Numbered from the stretch's first letter, positions 48,698-57,352 are shown. The stretch is DNA of 64,000 nucleotides from Burkholderiales bacterium (GCA_020848075.1 JADLAV010000072.1:1-64000); one strand, 5' to 3'. The notes: generated by a model not told the origin, from the sequence alone. A program made the numbers and translations.

Positions 48698-49684
48698 TCA
48701 GGGGATGAGGATCGTCGACCCCGTGGTCTTGCGCGACTCGAGGTCCCGGTGCGCCTGCGCGGCGTCCTTCAGTGGATAGCGCTGGTTCACCTCGATCTTC
48801 ACTTTTCCGGAGAGCACCATGTCGAACAGGGCGTTCGCGCTCGCCACGAGATCCTCGCGCTTCGCGTTGTAGGTCACGAGCGTCGGTCGCGTGAGGAAGA
48901 GGGAGCCCTTCTGCTGCAGCACGTTGACGTCGAGCGGCGGCACCTTGCCGGAGGAGGCGCCGAACACCACCATCAACCCGCGCGGCTGCAGGCAGTCGAG
49001 CGAGCTCATGAAGGTGTCCTTGCCAACGCTGTCGTAGACCACCGGGACGCCCGCGCCGCCGGTGATCTCGCGCAGCCGTTCGACGAAGTTCTCGCGCGTG
49101 TACACGATCACGTGGTCGCAGCCATGGGCTCTGGCGAGCGCGGCCTTGGCATCCGAGCCGACCGTCCCGATCACCGTCGCCCCGAGCGCCTTCGCCCACT
49201 GACACGCGATCAGCCCGACGCCGCCGGCGGCGGCATGGAACAGGATCGTCTCGCCCTGCTTGACTGGGTAGGTCCGGCGCAGGAGATACTCGGCGGTCAT
49301 TCCTTGCAGCATCATCGCCGCCCCTTGCTCGAACGGGATGCCGTCCGGCAGCTTCACCAGCCGCTCGGGCGGCATGAGGCGGACGTCGGCATACGCCCCG
49401 AGCGGCTGCGTCGCATAGGCGACGCGATCACCCGCCTTCACCGCAGTGACGCCTGGTCCGACGGCCTCGACGACGCCGGCGCCCTCCTGGCCGATGCCGC
49501 TCGGGAGCTCGACCGTGTACAGCCCGGAGCGGTGGTACGTGTCGATGTAGTTGAGGCCGACCGCGTGGTTACGCACGCGCACCTGGCCCGGTCCGGGGTC
49601 GGCGACCTGCAACTCCTCCAGCACGAGCACCTCTGGCCCGCCGGTCTTGTGGAAACGAATCGCCTTGGCCGTTGTGATTGCCAT
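48698..49684 (-). CDS. qor: Quinone oxidoreductase, NADPH-dependent (zinc-free MDR)
   Basis: 328-aa medium-chain reductase that reduces quinones with NADPH. The nucleotide-binding loop AAAGGVGLIACQWAKALGA is near residue 150; VGLNYIDTYHRSGLY near residue 45 and the GSxGKxT-type region are typical of Qor. The zinc ligands of alcohol dehydrogenases are absent. The start at 49684 follows GGAGGAACC. It stands alone, converging on the LysR remnant. Confidence 0.93.
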   Translation of the reverse strand: MAITTAKAIRFHKTGGPEVLVLEELQVADPGPGQVRVRNHAVGLNYIDTYHRSGLYTVELPSGIGQEGAGVVEAVGPGVTAVKAGDRVAYATQPLGAYADVRLMPPERLVKLPDGIPFEQGAAMMLQGMTAEYLLRRTYPVKQGETILFHAAAGGVGLIACQWAKALGATVIGTVGSDAKAALARAHGCDHVIVYTRENFVERLREITGGAGVPVVYDSVGKDTFMSSLDCLQPRGLMVVFGASSGKVPPLDVNVLQQKGSLFLTRPTLVTYNAKREDLVASANALFDMVLSGKVKIEVNQRYPLKDAAQAHRDLESRKTTGSTILIP

Positions 49685-49768
49685 GGTTCCTCCTTGTCCG
49701 TCGGGGCCCAATGGTGAACGGTCGAGAGCACGCGGTCAATCGAGCCGGGCGCGCGGCGCCTTCGATGC

Positions 49769-50269
49769 TCATCGACTCCTTTTTCCCGCCGCGCCCGGCG
49801 GGCGTGCCTTCGGCTCCTCCTCCGCGCGCGACTGTGGCGGCGACCCCGATTCATCGGGGCGCTGCACCTGCTGCAGGAGCGCCCACCAGGCTTCGAGCGG
49901 ATTCTGCGGTGCCTCCGGTGCGCCTGCTTTACCCGTTTCTGCGCCGGCCCCCGCCTTCGTCTCTCGAAGCGACGCCTGATCCGCTGCCTTCTGCCGCGGC
50001 GCACCGCTCCCCGCCCGCCCCAGCGATTCCTGGGCCGCCTGCAAGGCGGACAGCGTCGCGTGCTGCATCTCCAGGCCCTGGATGCTCATCTTCACGATGT
50101 TCAGGTTCAGCGTCAGCCAGTTCTCGACCGACCTGAGATCGGCAATCCGCTTCTGCACCTCGCTCGCACTCGCGAGCGGTACGACCATGCCCGAGACGGG
50201 CAGCGACAGCGGGGCCCACATGCGCTTCAGGAGCTCCAAAGGATCCGGCGGGGTGCCTTGATCGCTCAT
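49769..50269 (-). CDS. phaM: PhaM-type polyhydroxyalkanoate granule protein
   Basis: 166 aa. The N-terminal region LELLKRMWAPLSLPVSGMVVP and the core ASEVQKRIADLRSVENWLTL with NLNIVKMSIQGLEMQ match PhaM, which activates PHA synthase and links granules to the nucleoid in Ralstonia-like bacteria. The C-terminal half is low-complexity and ends basic (AAGKRSR), as expected for DNA contact. Its ATG overlaps the upstream methyltransferase stop (ATGA). No phaC/phaA/phaB is present in the window. Confidence 0.85.
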   Translation of the reverse strand: MSDQGTPPDPLELLKRMWAPLSLPVSGMVVPLASASEVQKRIADLRSVENWLTLNLNIVKMSIQGLEMQHATLSALQAAQESLGRAGSGAPRQKAADQASLRETKAGAGAETGKAGAPEAPQNPLEAWWALLQQVQRPDESGSPPQSRAEEEPKARPPGAAGKRSR

Positions 50270-50967
50270 CGGGATGCTTGTGCGGAGGACGCTGCGGCGC
50301 GCGAAATTGCCAGCGGCACTCCCGGCTCACGCGGCGCGGATTGCACCTCGCGCTTGGCGTTCACGCAGTCCAGGAGGTACCACATCCCGAGCGGCGCGAG
50401 CCGCTTTTCGCGCACGAGGCGGAGCGGCGCGCCGTCCAGCAGATCGGCCACCGCCAGGTCGGAGCGCCAGCCGAGACGCTCGCAGATCGGCGAAATCGCC
50501 TTCTCGATCGTGCGCACGAGCGGGTTCCCGTTGGTGAAATGGTTGATGATCAGCATCCGCCCGTTGGGGCGGCACACGCGCGCCATCTCGTCCAGCGCAC
50601 GCCGGAAATCCGGGATGACGGTCATCACGTATGCCGCCACGACGACGTCGAAGCTGTCGTCGTCGAAGGCCATCGCCTGCGCATCCATCCGCACGAGTTG
50701 CACGTTCCGGAGTCCGCGCGCATGGACCTGCCGCGCCGCTCGCCCCAGCATGCCGTCCGAAACGTCGATCCCCACCACCTGGCAGCTGCGCGGGTAGCGG
50801 GCGAGGGAGAGCCCGGTGCCGACCCCGACCTCCAGGACGCGGTCGCCCGGCCGAACATCCAGGTCCTGCGCCGCAGCGACACGCCCCGGCTCGAACACGC
50901 CTCCGAACACGCGATCGTAGAACCTCGCGTACCGGTCGTAAACGCGCTCTATGCTCCGTGCGTCCAT
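50266..50967 (-). CDS. Class I SAM-dependent methyltransferase
   Basis: 233 aa. Motif I is VLEVGVGTGLSLARYP near residue 46; the acidic loop VGIDVSDGML and motif SFDVVVAAYVM follow in order. The N-terminal helix YDRYARFYDRVFGGVFEPGR resembles phosphatidylethanolamine N-methyltransferase (PmtA-like) and related small-molecule methyltransferases. The substrate is unproven. It shares a 4-base overlap with phaM and lies 37 bases after a patatin gene, so the three may form a lipid/PHA-related transcript. Confidence 0.82.
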   Translation of the reverse strand: MDARSIERVYDRYARFYDRVFGGVFEPGRVAAAQDLDVRPGDRVLEVGVGTGLSLARYPRSCQVVGIDVSDGMLGRAARQVHARGLRNVQLVRMDAQAMAFDDDSFDVVVAAYVMTVIPDFRRALDEMARVCRPNGRMLIINHFTNGNPLVRTIEKAISPICERLGWRSDLAVADLLDGAPLRLVREKRLAPLGMWYLLDCVNAKREVQSAPREPGVPLAISRAAASSAQASR

Positions 50968-51004
50968 GCTCCCCTTCTCCTTTTCCAGGTCGTTCTCTGC
51001 CGGG

Positions 51005-52132
51005 CTATCCGGCCAGGAAATCGCGCACCTCGTCGCCGCGCGCCATGGCGTCCTCGTATCCGAGCGCGATCAGCGCGCGCGTGAAGCCCGGCTCGAACAG
51101 CAGGTAACTCGCCAGGTTCGAGCCGTTGCGGTTCATCGCGCCCACTGCCCGCAGCAGGAACCGCACGGGTCGCGGCAGGTCGTACAGGTGCCTGCCGGCG
51201 ATGCGTTCGATCGGCTGCGAGGGCGAGATTACCAGCACATCGACATGTCTGAGCGGCAGGCCGGCCTCCCGGACCCGGTCCGGGGGCACCAGGCTGATCG
51301 TCCGGTTGATCCGCTGCAGGCGTTCGATGTCCACGTTCAAGCTGTCCAGGAATATGGAGTTGAGCGCGTGGCCGGCGATCTGCGCGAGGGACGGGTAGAG
51401 GTTCGATCGCACGCGCCCGTCGGCCGTCTGCCGGCCGGTGCCGACGATGAGCACACGATCGGCGCCGAGATGCAGCGCCGGGCTGATGGGCGCGATCTGC
51501 CGCATCGAGCCGTCGCCGAAGTACTCGCGATGCACCTTCACTGCCGGGAACATGAAGGGCAAAGCGCTCGATGCCATCAGGATATCGGTGCCGATCGCGG
51601 TGGCGCTGCCGACTCGCTGTGTTCTCTCCCACTCGACCGCTTCCGGTCCGCCCTGGTAGAAGGACACGCTCTGTCCGGAACTGTAGCCCGACGCGGTGAC
51701 CGAGACGGCATAGAGCACGCCCGCGTCGATGTTCTCCTGGATCCGGGAGTAGTCCATGGTGCGATCGAGGAGCTCGCGCAGCGGCGTGTTGTCGAGCAGC
51801 GACACGGGATTCGCGCGATTCAGCAGCATCAGCGCGGCCAGCCAGCGTGCGCCCGTGCGGACGATCCCCCATGCGTCCGACCGGTAGACCTGTCCGACGC
51901 GGAAGCGCTCCCACACCTCGACCAGACCACGCACGCCGAGCGCGAAGTTGTATGCGTGAATTGCGAGTGCGGCCACGTTGATGGCACCGGCCGAAGTCCC
52001 GCACAGAACCGGAAACGGATTCGCGGCCGGCCTTCCGAGCAGCTCGCTCACCGCTCGCAGCACCCCGACCTGGTAGGCGGCGCGCGCACCGCCGCCAGTC
52101 AGGATCAGGCCGGTCTTCTTCCGTGCCGTCAT
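51005..52132 (-). CDS. Patatin-like phospholipase
   Basis: 375 aa. The oxyanion loop TGGGARAAYQVGVLRA lies at residues 12-27, the nucleophile serine is in CGTSAGAINVAAL near residue 46, and the catalytic Asp is in FGDGSMRQIAP near residue 210. Together these form the Ser-Asp dyad of patatins, which hydrolyse acyl esters of lipids. Some family members are PHB depolymerases, which could fit the neighbouring phaM, but that is inference. No signal peptide is seen. Confidence 0.92.
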   Translation of the reverse strand: MTARKKTGLILTGGGARAAYQVGVLRAVSELLGRPAANPFPVLCGTSAGAINVAALAIHAYNFALGVRGLVEVWERFRVGQVYRSDAWGIVRTGARWLAALMLLNRANPVSLLDNTPLRELLDRTMDYSRIQENIDAGVLYAVSVTASGYSSGQSVSFYQGGPEAVEWERTQRVGSATAIGTDILMASSALPFMFPAVKVHREYFGDGSMRQIAPISPALHLGADRVLIVGTGRQTADGRVRSNLYPSLAQIAGHALNSIFLDSLNVDIERLQRINRTISLVPPDRVREAGLPLRHVDVLVISPSQPIERIAGRHLYDLPRPVRFLLRAVGAMNRNGSNLASYLLFEPGFTRALIALGYEDAMARGDEVRDFLAG

Positions 52133-52412
52133 GTCGCCTGCGCCTCGGGGGATCCGCCCGGCGCCCCTCTACGCCGGAACGAGCCGAGAGTGTAGCGAAA
52201 CGCAGCGGCACTGCGCCAGCGTCACGCACGCGCCCGCCCTGCACGCGCGCGCACCCGGCTAGACCAGCGGCCGGGCGACGTTCCCATCAACCACGCTGAG
52301 CGCCGTCATGTTCACGAGATACCGCAGAGCGCGCAATTATAGGTCATGCGATACTAGATTTTAATTTCAGCTTCCGCGGACGCCCGCGTCCCTGGGTCCG
52401 CAACGCGCATCC
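52133..52412. other. Divergent regulatory region patatin/pncA
   Basis: About 280 bp between divergent genes. The stretch 52330-52370 is unusually A+T-rich for this genome and holds candidate promoters on both strands; the rest is unremarkable. Confidence 0.5.
52336..52364 (-). promoter_or_regulatory. Putative promoter for the patatin-methyltransferase-phaM genes
   Basis: On the minus strand a perfect -10 TATAAT (52341-52336) is preceded 17 bp upstream by TTAAAA (52364-52359). It lies about 200 bases from the patatin ATG, implying a long leader if used. Confidence 0.5.
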
Positions 52413-53048
52413 ATGCCCATCCGCATCGATCCCGCCGACGTGCTCGTCGCCGTGGACCTCCAGAATGGATTCATGCCGGGCGGCAATCTCGCCGTGCCCC
52501 AAGGCGACGAGGTCGTCCCGCTCGCCAACCGGATCGCGCGGGCGTTCCACAACGTGGTGCTGACACAGGACTGGCATCCCGCTGGCCACATCTCGTTTGC
52601 CTCCAGCCACCCCGGCAAGAAACCGTTCGACACGATCCGGCTGCCCTACGGGGATCAGATCCTGTGGCCCGACCATTGCGTGCAGGGAACGCGCGATGCC
52701 GAGTTCCACCCCGCCCTCGCCATTCCGCACGCCCAGCTCATCATTCGCAAGGGGTATCACGCCGATGTCGACAGCTACTCGACCTTCGTCGAGGCGGATC
52801 GGAAGACGAGCACCGGGCTCGGCGGCTACCTCACGGCGCGCGGCTTGCGCCGCGTGTTCCTCTGTGGGCTCGCCACCGACTTCTGCGTCGCATGGTCGGC
52901 GTTGGATGCGCGCCGACTCGGTTTCGAGGTGCTGGTGATCGAAGACGCTTCCCGGGCGATCGACGCCGCGGGCTCGCTCGCGGCCGCGTGGAACGACATG
53001 CGCGTGGCCGGCGTGCAGCGGGTCAGGTCGGACGACCTCGCGCGCTGA
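52413..53048 (+). CDS. pncA: Nicotinamidase
   Basis: 211-aa hydrolase converting nicotinamide to nicotinate in NAD salvage. The catalytic Asp is in LVAVDLQNGFMPGG near residue 14, a metal-site segment includes DWHPAGHISFASSHPG, the Lys is in QGTRDAEFHPAL-adjacent sequence, and the nucleophile Cys lies in VFLCGLATDFCVAWSAL near residue 157. MPIRIDPADVLVAVDLQ gives the start. Confidence 0.95.
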   Translation: MPIRIDPADVLVAVDLQNGFMPGGNLAVPQGDEVVPLANRIARAFHNVVLTQDWHPAGHISFASSHPGKKPFDTIRLPYGDQILWPDHCVQGTRDAEFHPALAIPHAQLIIRKGYHADVDSYSTFVEADRKTSTGLGGYLTARGLRRVFLCGLATDFCVAWSALDARRLGFEVLVIEDASRAIDAAGSLAAAWNDMRVAGVQRVRSDDLAR

Positions 53049-53127
53049 GCGGACGCGAGCGCCGGTCGACACGGCTCGTGGAACGCGCGTCTCATCCGGA
53101 AGAGTGAAGGAGGCTTCGGAGGCCGCC

Positions 53128-53694
53128 ATGAAACGATCGATCTGCCCCGTCGCCCGGCCGCTTGCTTCGGGATATGGCAGGCTGGCGATTCTTCTCCTGC
53201 TCTCCCCGCTCGCGGTCCTCGCTGGATGCGCGACCGACCTGACCCGGCGCGACGCGACTGGCAACCCGCAGGTCGCGAGGATGAGCCAGGAGGACCTGGC
53301 GCGCAGCACGCCCAATCCGCCGGCGGTTCCCGACACCGAGGACATCGTGCGCATGTCGCGGAGCGGTGTGCCGCCCGCACAGATCATCGAGCGCATCAAA
53401 GCCGGCGGCGGCCGCTACCCGCTCACGCCCGAGCAGATCGACGGCCTGCGCGCGCGCGGCGTCGATCAGGCGGTGCTCGACCACCTGGTTGCGGCCGAAC
53501 ACGCCGCGCAGCAAGCCGACCGGGCGGACCGCGAGGCACGCGCGGAGCGGGAACTCGCCCGCCAGTACGGCTATCCCACGCCCGACTACCGCGACTACTA
53601 CCGCCAGGACTACCCGTGGGGCTTCTCGCCATATCTCGGCTACGGATTCTGGCCGCACGCTTCAGGGTGGTACGGTGGCGTCCGCGTCTGGTGA
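53128..53694 (+). CDS. Hypothetical lipoprotein
   Basis: 188 aa with a lipoprotein signal: basic start, hydrophobic core LAILLLLSPLAVLAGC and lipobox LAGC (Cys near residue 33). The next 80 residues include DTEDIVRMSRSGVPPAQIIERIK, a short repeat type found in several envelope lipoproteins. The C-terminus is rich in Tyr, Arg and Trp (DYRDYYRQDYPWGFSPYLGYG). The ATG at 53128 has GGAGG 5 bases upstream and is preferred over GTG at 53104. Function unknown. Confidence 0.8.
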   Translation: MKRSICPVARPLASGYGRLAILLLLSPLAVLAGCATDLTRRDATGNPQVARMSQEDLARSTPNPPAVPDTEDIVRMSRSGVPPAQIIERIKAGGGRYPLTPEQIDGLRARGVDQAVLDHLVAAEHAAQQADRADREARAERELARQYGYPTPDYRDYYRQDYPWGFSPYLGYGFWPHASGWYGGVRVW

Positions 53695-53740
53695 CGTGCT
53701 GCCTGCCGACGGCGCCGCGCGCGCCTGACGGGGGCGCACC

Positions 53741-54937
53741 GTGATGAGACCCCGCGACCTCGTCGATCCTTCCAGGGCCGCGCGCATCGCCCAGCGCATG
53801 GACGACATCGCGCCCTTCCACGTGATGGAGATCCAGCGGCGCGCCCTCGAACTCGAGGCGGCCGGCCGGCGGATCGTGCACATGGAGATCGGGCAGCCCG
53901 ACTTCCCGGCGCCGCCGCCGGTGATCGACGCCGCCGTCGCAGCCCTGCGGCGTGAGCCGATGGGCTATGCCCCCTCGCTCGGATTGCCGGAGTTGCGCGC
54001 CGCGATCGTCCGCTTCTACGCCGAGCGGTACCGCGTCGAGATCGACGTCGGGCGCGTGTTCATCACCGCCGGCGCATCCGGCGCGTTCCTGGTGACACTC
54101 GGCGCGCTGATCGACCCGGGCGACGAAGTCCTGATGCCCGACCCGTGCTATCCGTGCAACCGTCACTTCGTTCGGCTGTTCGAGGGTGCCGCCCGTTGCA
54201 TTCCGGTGGACGAGCACAGCCGCTATCAGCTCAGCTTGGCCGAGCTGGAGCGCAATTGGAGCCCGCGGACCCGCGGCGTGCTGCTCGCCTCTCCGTCCAA
54301 CCCGACCGGGACGACCGTGCCGCCGGCGGAGCTCGCTGCCATCGTGGACTGGGTGCAGGCGAAGGGCGGCTTCGTGCTCGTGGACGAGATCTACCACGAA
54401 CTGGCGTATGGCGAGCGCATGCCGACCGCGGTTGCGCTGTCCGACGAAGTGTTCATCGTCAACAGCTTCTCGAAGTACTTCAACATGACGGGTTGGCGGC
54501 TCGGATGGGTCATTGCGCCGCCGCGCTACGCCCGCGCCTTGGAGCGCCTTCTCCAGAACCTCTACATCTGCGCCTCTGTCCCGGCGCAGCACGCTGCGCT
54601 CGCAGCGTTCGCGCCGGCCTCGCTCGTGATCTTCGAGGCGCAGCGCCGCGAGTTTCAGCGGCGGCGGGACTTTCTCGTGCCGGCGCTGCGCGCGGTGGGA
54701 TTCCGGGTCCCGCTCATGCCGGAAGGCGCGTTCTACGTGTATGCCGGCTGCGAGCGCTTCGGCCCCGACAGTCACGCGCTTGCGCTTCGGCTGCTCGAGC
54801 GCGCCGGCGTCGCGATCACGCCGGGGATCGACTTCGGCGCCAATCGTCCCGAGCGCCACGTCCGATTTGCTTACACCTGCGCGCTGGATGACCTACGGGA
54901 GGGCGTGGAGCGGATGCGTGCGGAGCTTGCAGGCTAG
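53741..54937 (+). CDS. Class I/II PLP-dependent aminotransferase
   Basis: 398 aa, fold type I. The PLP lysine is in NSFSKYFNMTGWRLGW near residue 247; SPSNPTGT near residue 185 and VDEIYHELAYG near residue 217 are typical. The family resembles AspC/AlaT-like enzymes, but the amino donor and acceptor cannot be set. Start at GTG 53741 or ATG 53744. It converges on the DUF302 gene. Confidence 0.9.
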   Translation: MMRPRDLVDPSRAARIAQRMDDIAPFHVMEIQRRALELEAAGRRIVHMEIGQPDFPAPPPVIDAAVAALRREPMGYAPSLGLPELRAAIVRFYAERYRVEIDVGRVFITAGASGAFLVTLGALIDPGDEVLMPDPCYPCNRHFVRLFEGAARCIPVDEHSRYQLSLAELERNWSPRTRGVLLASPSNPTGTTVPPAELAAIVDWVQAKGGFVLVDEIYHELAYGERMPTAVALSDEVFIVNSFSKYFNMTGWRLGWVIAPPRYARALERLLQNLYICASVPAQHAALAAFAPASLVIFEAQRREFQRRRDFLVPALRAVGFRVPLMPEGAFYVYAGCERFGPDSHALALRLLERAGVAITPGIDFGANRPERHVRFAYTCALDDLREGVERMRAELAG

Positions 54938-54973
54938 GATGACGCAAGCCGAGCGCTCACCCCGACACTCGAC

Positions 54974-55468
54974 CTACTTGAGCGCCTCGCGGACGATGTC
55001 GTCCAGCAGCCGCTCGACGCCCGCCATTCCCTCCGCCTTCGGCGGCCGGCGATAGGCGATGTGGACGCGATCCGCCTCCCCCGGCGTCGGGCTTGCCCCC
55101 CCGTTCGCGAGCGTGTAGACCGCGATCGTGTAGGGACAGTAGGCGATCTGCCGCGGGTCCGCCGACATCATGTCGCGCGAGATCCGGGCGCTGCAGAACT
55201 CGAGGATCTCGGCTTTGCGATAGAGCCGGCGGGTCGCCCCCACGTCCTTGCCGGTGCGTTCGAGCATGTCGCCGACGTGCGCCACGCGGTCGATGACGAG
55301 GCCCTTGCCCTCGATCGCAGCTACGAGCGCTTCCTTGACATCATCGAAAGTGCCGCGCGCGGTGAAATGCGCGATCTCGTCGGCGGCTGCGATCGCCTGG
55401 AAAAGACCCAGAGCCGCGAGAACGAATAGCCCCCGCAACAGCATTCGGCAGGTGTCCGAACGCAGCAT
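54974..55468 (-). CDS. Exported DUF302 protein
   Basis: 164 aa. The N-terminus has a signal-like stretch (MLLRGLFVLAALGLFQAIAAAD). The body FDDVKEALVAAIEGKGLVIDRVAHV matches the DUF302 fold, followed by KAEILEFCSARISRDMMSAD. Members are small periplasmic proteins of unknown function, sometimes near sulfur or stress genes. Two Met codons (55468 and 55444) are possible starts. Only 14 bases separate it from the transglycosylase gene upstream. Confidence 0.82.
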   Translation of the reverse strand: MLRSDTCRMLLRGLFVLAALGLFQAIAAADEIAHFTARGTFDDVKEALVAAIEGKGLVIDRVAHVGDMLERTGKDVGATRRLYRKAEILEFCSARISRDMMSADPRQIAYCPYTIAVYTLANGGASPTPGEADRVHIAYRRPPKAEGMAGVERLLDDIVREALK

Positions 55469-55482
55469 GCGCGGTCCGCGCC

Positions 55483-56181
55483 TCAGGCGTCGGGCCCCGT
55501 CGCCACCCGGCGGCCCGTGGGGCTCGATGCCGCCTGCCCGAGCCGGCTCTTCTCCGCGAGGACTCGCTGCGCGTACTGGCTTGCCGCATCCTCGACGGCG
55601 CCAGCGTACATCTGCAAGCCGGTTCGCAGGTCGCCCGCACGCTGGATGTAGTCGCGCAGGATCTCGGCGCCCACCCGGATGTTCGTGCGCGGGTCGAGGA
55701 CGGACCCCTCGCCGCCGTGGTAAGCGAGCTTGTCGAGGTGAAACCGCGGTACGACCTGCATCAGGCCTTTCGCGCCGTACTCGCTTTCCGCAATGGGGTT
55801 GAGGCTCGATTCGACGGCCATCACCGCGAGGATGAGCAACGGATCGAGGCCGGTGCGCCGGCCCGCGTGGAACGCCTCCACCACCAGCCCCTCGGTCGCA
55901 TCGCCCGAGACACGGTACTTCCGCGAGAGGTATGCGGCGAGCGCGCGTTGGCGCGCTCCCCCCGTCTCGACGAACACCGGCTGCGCAGGCACGCCGAGCC
56001 CTTCCTGGACCACTGGATTCTGGACCGATGCGGCAGTTGCCTCGGCCGGCCAGGGATTCGGCGCACCGATCGCGAGGAAGAGCAGGACAAGCACTCCGAA
56101 GCCGGCAAGCCCGTTGCGAACGACGGCGACCAAGGCTTCGCCACCTTTGCGCACCACGTCCTTGAGGTCGACTAGTCTCAT
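55483..56181 (-). CDS. Lytic transglycosylase (SLT domain)
   Basis: 232 aa. A single N-terminal membrane helix (LAGFGVLVLLFLAIGA, about residues 25-40) anchors it to face the periplasm. The SLT domain has the catalytic Glu in VMAVESSLNPIAES near residue 122, followed by YGAKGLMQVVPRFH and MYAGAVEDAASQYAQRV, as in MltE/Slt-type enzymes that cleave peptidoglycan strands. The ATG at 56181 has GGAGG upstream. The DUF302 gene follows closely. Confidence 0.9.
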   Translation of the reverse strand: MRLVDLKDVVRKGGEALVAVVRNGLAGFGVLVLLFLAIGAPNPWPAEATAASVQNPVVQEGLGVPAQPVFVETGGARQRALAAYLSRKYRVSGDATEGLVVEAFHAGRRTGLDPLLILAVMAVESSLNPIAESEYGAKGLMQVVPRFHLDKLAYHGGEGSVLDPRTNIRVGAEILRDYIQRAGDLRTGLQMYAGAVEDAASQYAQRVLAEKSRLGQAASSPTGRRVATGPDA

Positions 56182-56524
56182 TCCGCGTTGCCTCCAGTAT
56201 TTCCGCGACCGGCGCACTGCTAGCGGTCGCGTTCACGCCTGGCGCGCTAGCGTCCCGCGTGCGCACCGTCCAACTGGCCGAAACGGCAGGTGTCGTAGTT
56301 GTCTTGCGGCCTCCGGAAGCCCGCAGGGGTTGCGTCTCCGGTGGCCGTTTGGCGCCTGCTGGTGCATCCTGCTCCGACCCCCCTCGGTCGGCACTGACAC
56401 CAGCAGATTGCGGCCCGAAGGATACTCGAACCGCAGTCGAAAATCCAGTCTAATTAAGGCGTTAGTCCTTAGACTCCCACCGGGAATCCTTGTTCCATCA
56501 AGGACTTGCTGCTGCGCCGCACAA
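56182..56524. other. Long gap upstream of the transglycosylase, no gene supported
   Basis: About 340 bp without a recognisable gene. It holds an imperfect dyad (AGTCT..AAGG / CCTTAGACT, 56446-56476) and the T-run of the histone-gene terminator at its right edge. Open frames here have no family similarity that I recognise. A small RNA is possible but not shown. Confidence 0.45.
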
Positions 56525-56563
56525 TAAAAAAATTTTGGGAGCAAGCGTCCCCGGACGGCTCCC
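56525..56563 (-). terminator. Intrinsic terminator for the histone-like gene
   Basis: On the minus strand, GGGAGC-CGTCC-gg-GGACG-ctt-GCTCCC is followed by AAAATTTTTTT, a strong stem and a seven-T tail. It lies about 130 bases past the histone-like stop, leaving a long 3' UTR. Confidence 0.85.
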
Positions 56564-56626
56564 GCACGGCTGGTAAAATTCCCAGCGTCGTTCGGCAGCA
56601 ATGCCGGGGACAAACACACCAAACGC

Positions 56627-56680
56627 CGAATGTCTGCGGTCCATCCCCTGCCTGCACAGGGGACGACCGCAGACCATTCG
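56627..56680. repeat. Long imperfect inverted repeat in the 3' UTR
   Basis: CGAATG-TCTGCGGTC-cat-CCCCTG pairs with CAGGGG-ac-GACCGCAGA-c-CATTCG, giving 21 base pairs with two small bulges. It lies between the histone-like stop and its terminator. It could stabilise the mRNA 3' end, bind a protein or be a mobile-element relic; there is no T-run next to it. Confidence 0.75.
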
Positions 56681-56689
56681 ACGCCCGCC

Positions 56690-57061
56690 CTAAGGCCGGG
56701 ACCCCGTCGGGAAGGGCCAAGCTGCCGCAGGACTCAGGGCGCTTTTCGCCCCGGGCGCTGCCGCGGTCGACGGGGCTGCAGGAGCCCCCGCCGGCGCCGG
56801 CATTGCCGGTTTACCTGCGGCTCTGACCGCTTTCGCGGGTCCGGCCACCTTCTTTCTGGCGGGCCGCGCAGCCTTCTTCTTGGCCTTCTTCGCGGGCTTC
56901 TTGGCTGCTTTCTTTCTTGCCGCTTTTCTAGCCGGCTTCTTCTTCAATGACGCTTTCTTCTTGGAAGACTTCTTTTTCCCTGCTGATCTGCGTTTCTTGG
57001 ATTTCTTCGCAGCCTTCTTGGCCTTCTTAGCAGCCTTCTTCGCTTTTTTCTTCGTTGCCAT
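56690..57061 (-). CDS. Histone H1-like basic DNA-binding protein
   Basis: 123 aa, nearly all Lys, Ala, Arg, Pro and Ser. The first 75 residues repeat KKAKKAAKK/KKSSKKK-type units, resembling the C-terminal tail of eukaryotic H1 and bacterial histone-like proteins of Bordetella (BpH1/BphA type). The tail is Pro/Ala-rich. It probably condenses DNA or RNA non-specifically. The ATG at 57061 has AAAGGAG 7 bases upstream, whereas the ATG at 57067 is too close to it. Repeated codons make the length prone to variation. Confidence 0.8.
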   Translation of the reverse strand: MATKKKAKKAAKKAKKAAKKSKKRRSAGKKKSSKKKASLKKKPARKAARKKAAKKPAKKAKKKAARPARKKVAGPAKAVRAAGKPAMPAPAGAPAAPSTAAAPGAKSALSPAAAWPFPTGSRP

Positions 57062-57195
57062 GCTCATACTCCTTTCACGTTGTTGAACAAACACACCAGA
57101 TTGACCCGGCCATGCAGGCCCGGGTATCCAGCAGCCCGGGCCGGAGCCCGCGCCGCTGAATCCTTCGGCCGCCGCGCCGCTGCGACGGCACAAAC
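57062..57195. other. Leader of the histone-like gene
   Basis: Holds the ribosome binding site and promoter region of the histone-like gene. The nrd terminator lies at its right end. No additional gene is supported. Confidence 0.4.
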
Positions 57196-57226
57196 AAAAA
57201 TGTCGGCGCCGCTGGAGCGCCGACAT
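57196..57226 (-). terminator. Intrinsic terminator of the former nrd operon
   Basis: On the minus strand, ATGTCGGCGC pairs perfectly with GCGCCGACAT across a 7-base loop and is followed by TTTTTG. It lies about 130 bases after the end of the nrdB-like fragment and appears intact. Confidence 0.88.
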
Positions 57227-57352
57227 CGTCTACCCGTCTTCCCCCCGTGCGGGAGCGGAGTGCTCCGCACGCACGCGCACTACCGATCGCGGCAGCGCGG
57301 CGCCCATGCGAAACATGCCCGGCGCTGCACGCACGGCTCACGGAGTGCGCAC

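Noticed and set aside
56200-56450. A cyclic-di-GMP (GEMM) type riboswitch upstream of the transglycosylase
   Set aside because: Some short segments looked similar, but the conserved blocks are not in the correct order or spacing.
56233-56622. A 129-codon minus-strand frame upstream of the transglycosylase
   Set aside because: It runs through the histone-gene terminator, has no recognisable family and an unlikely composition.
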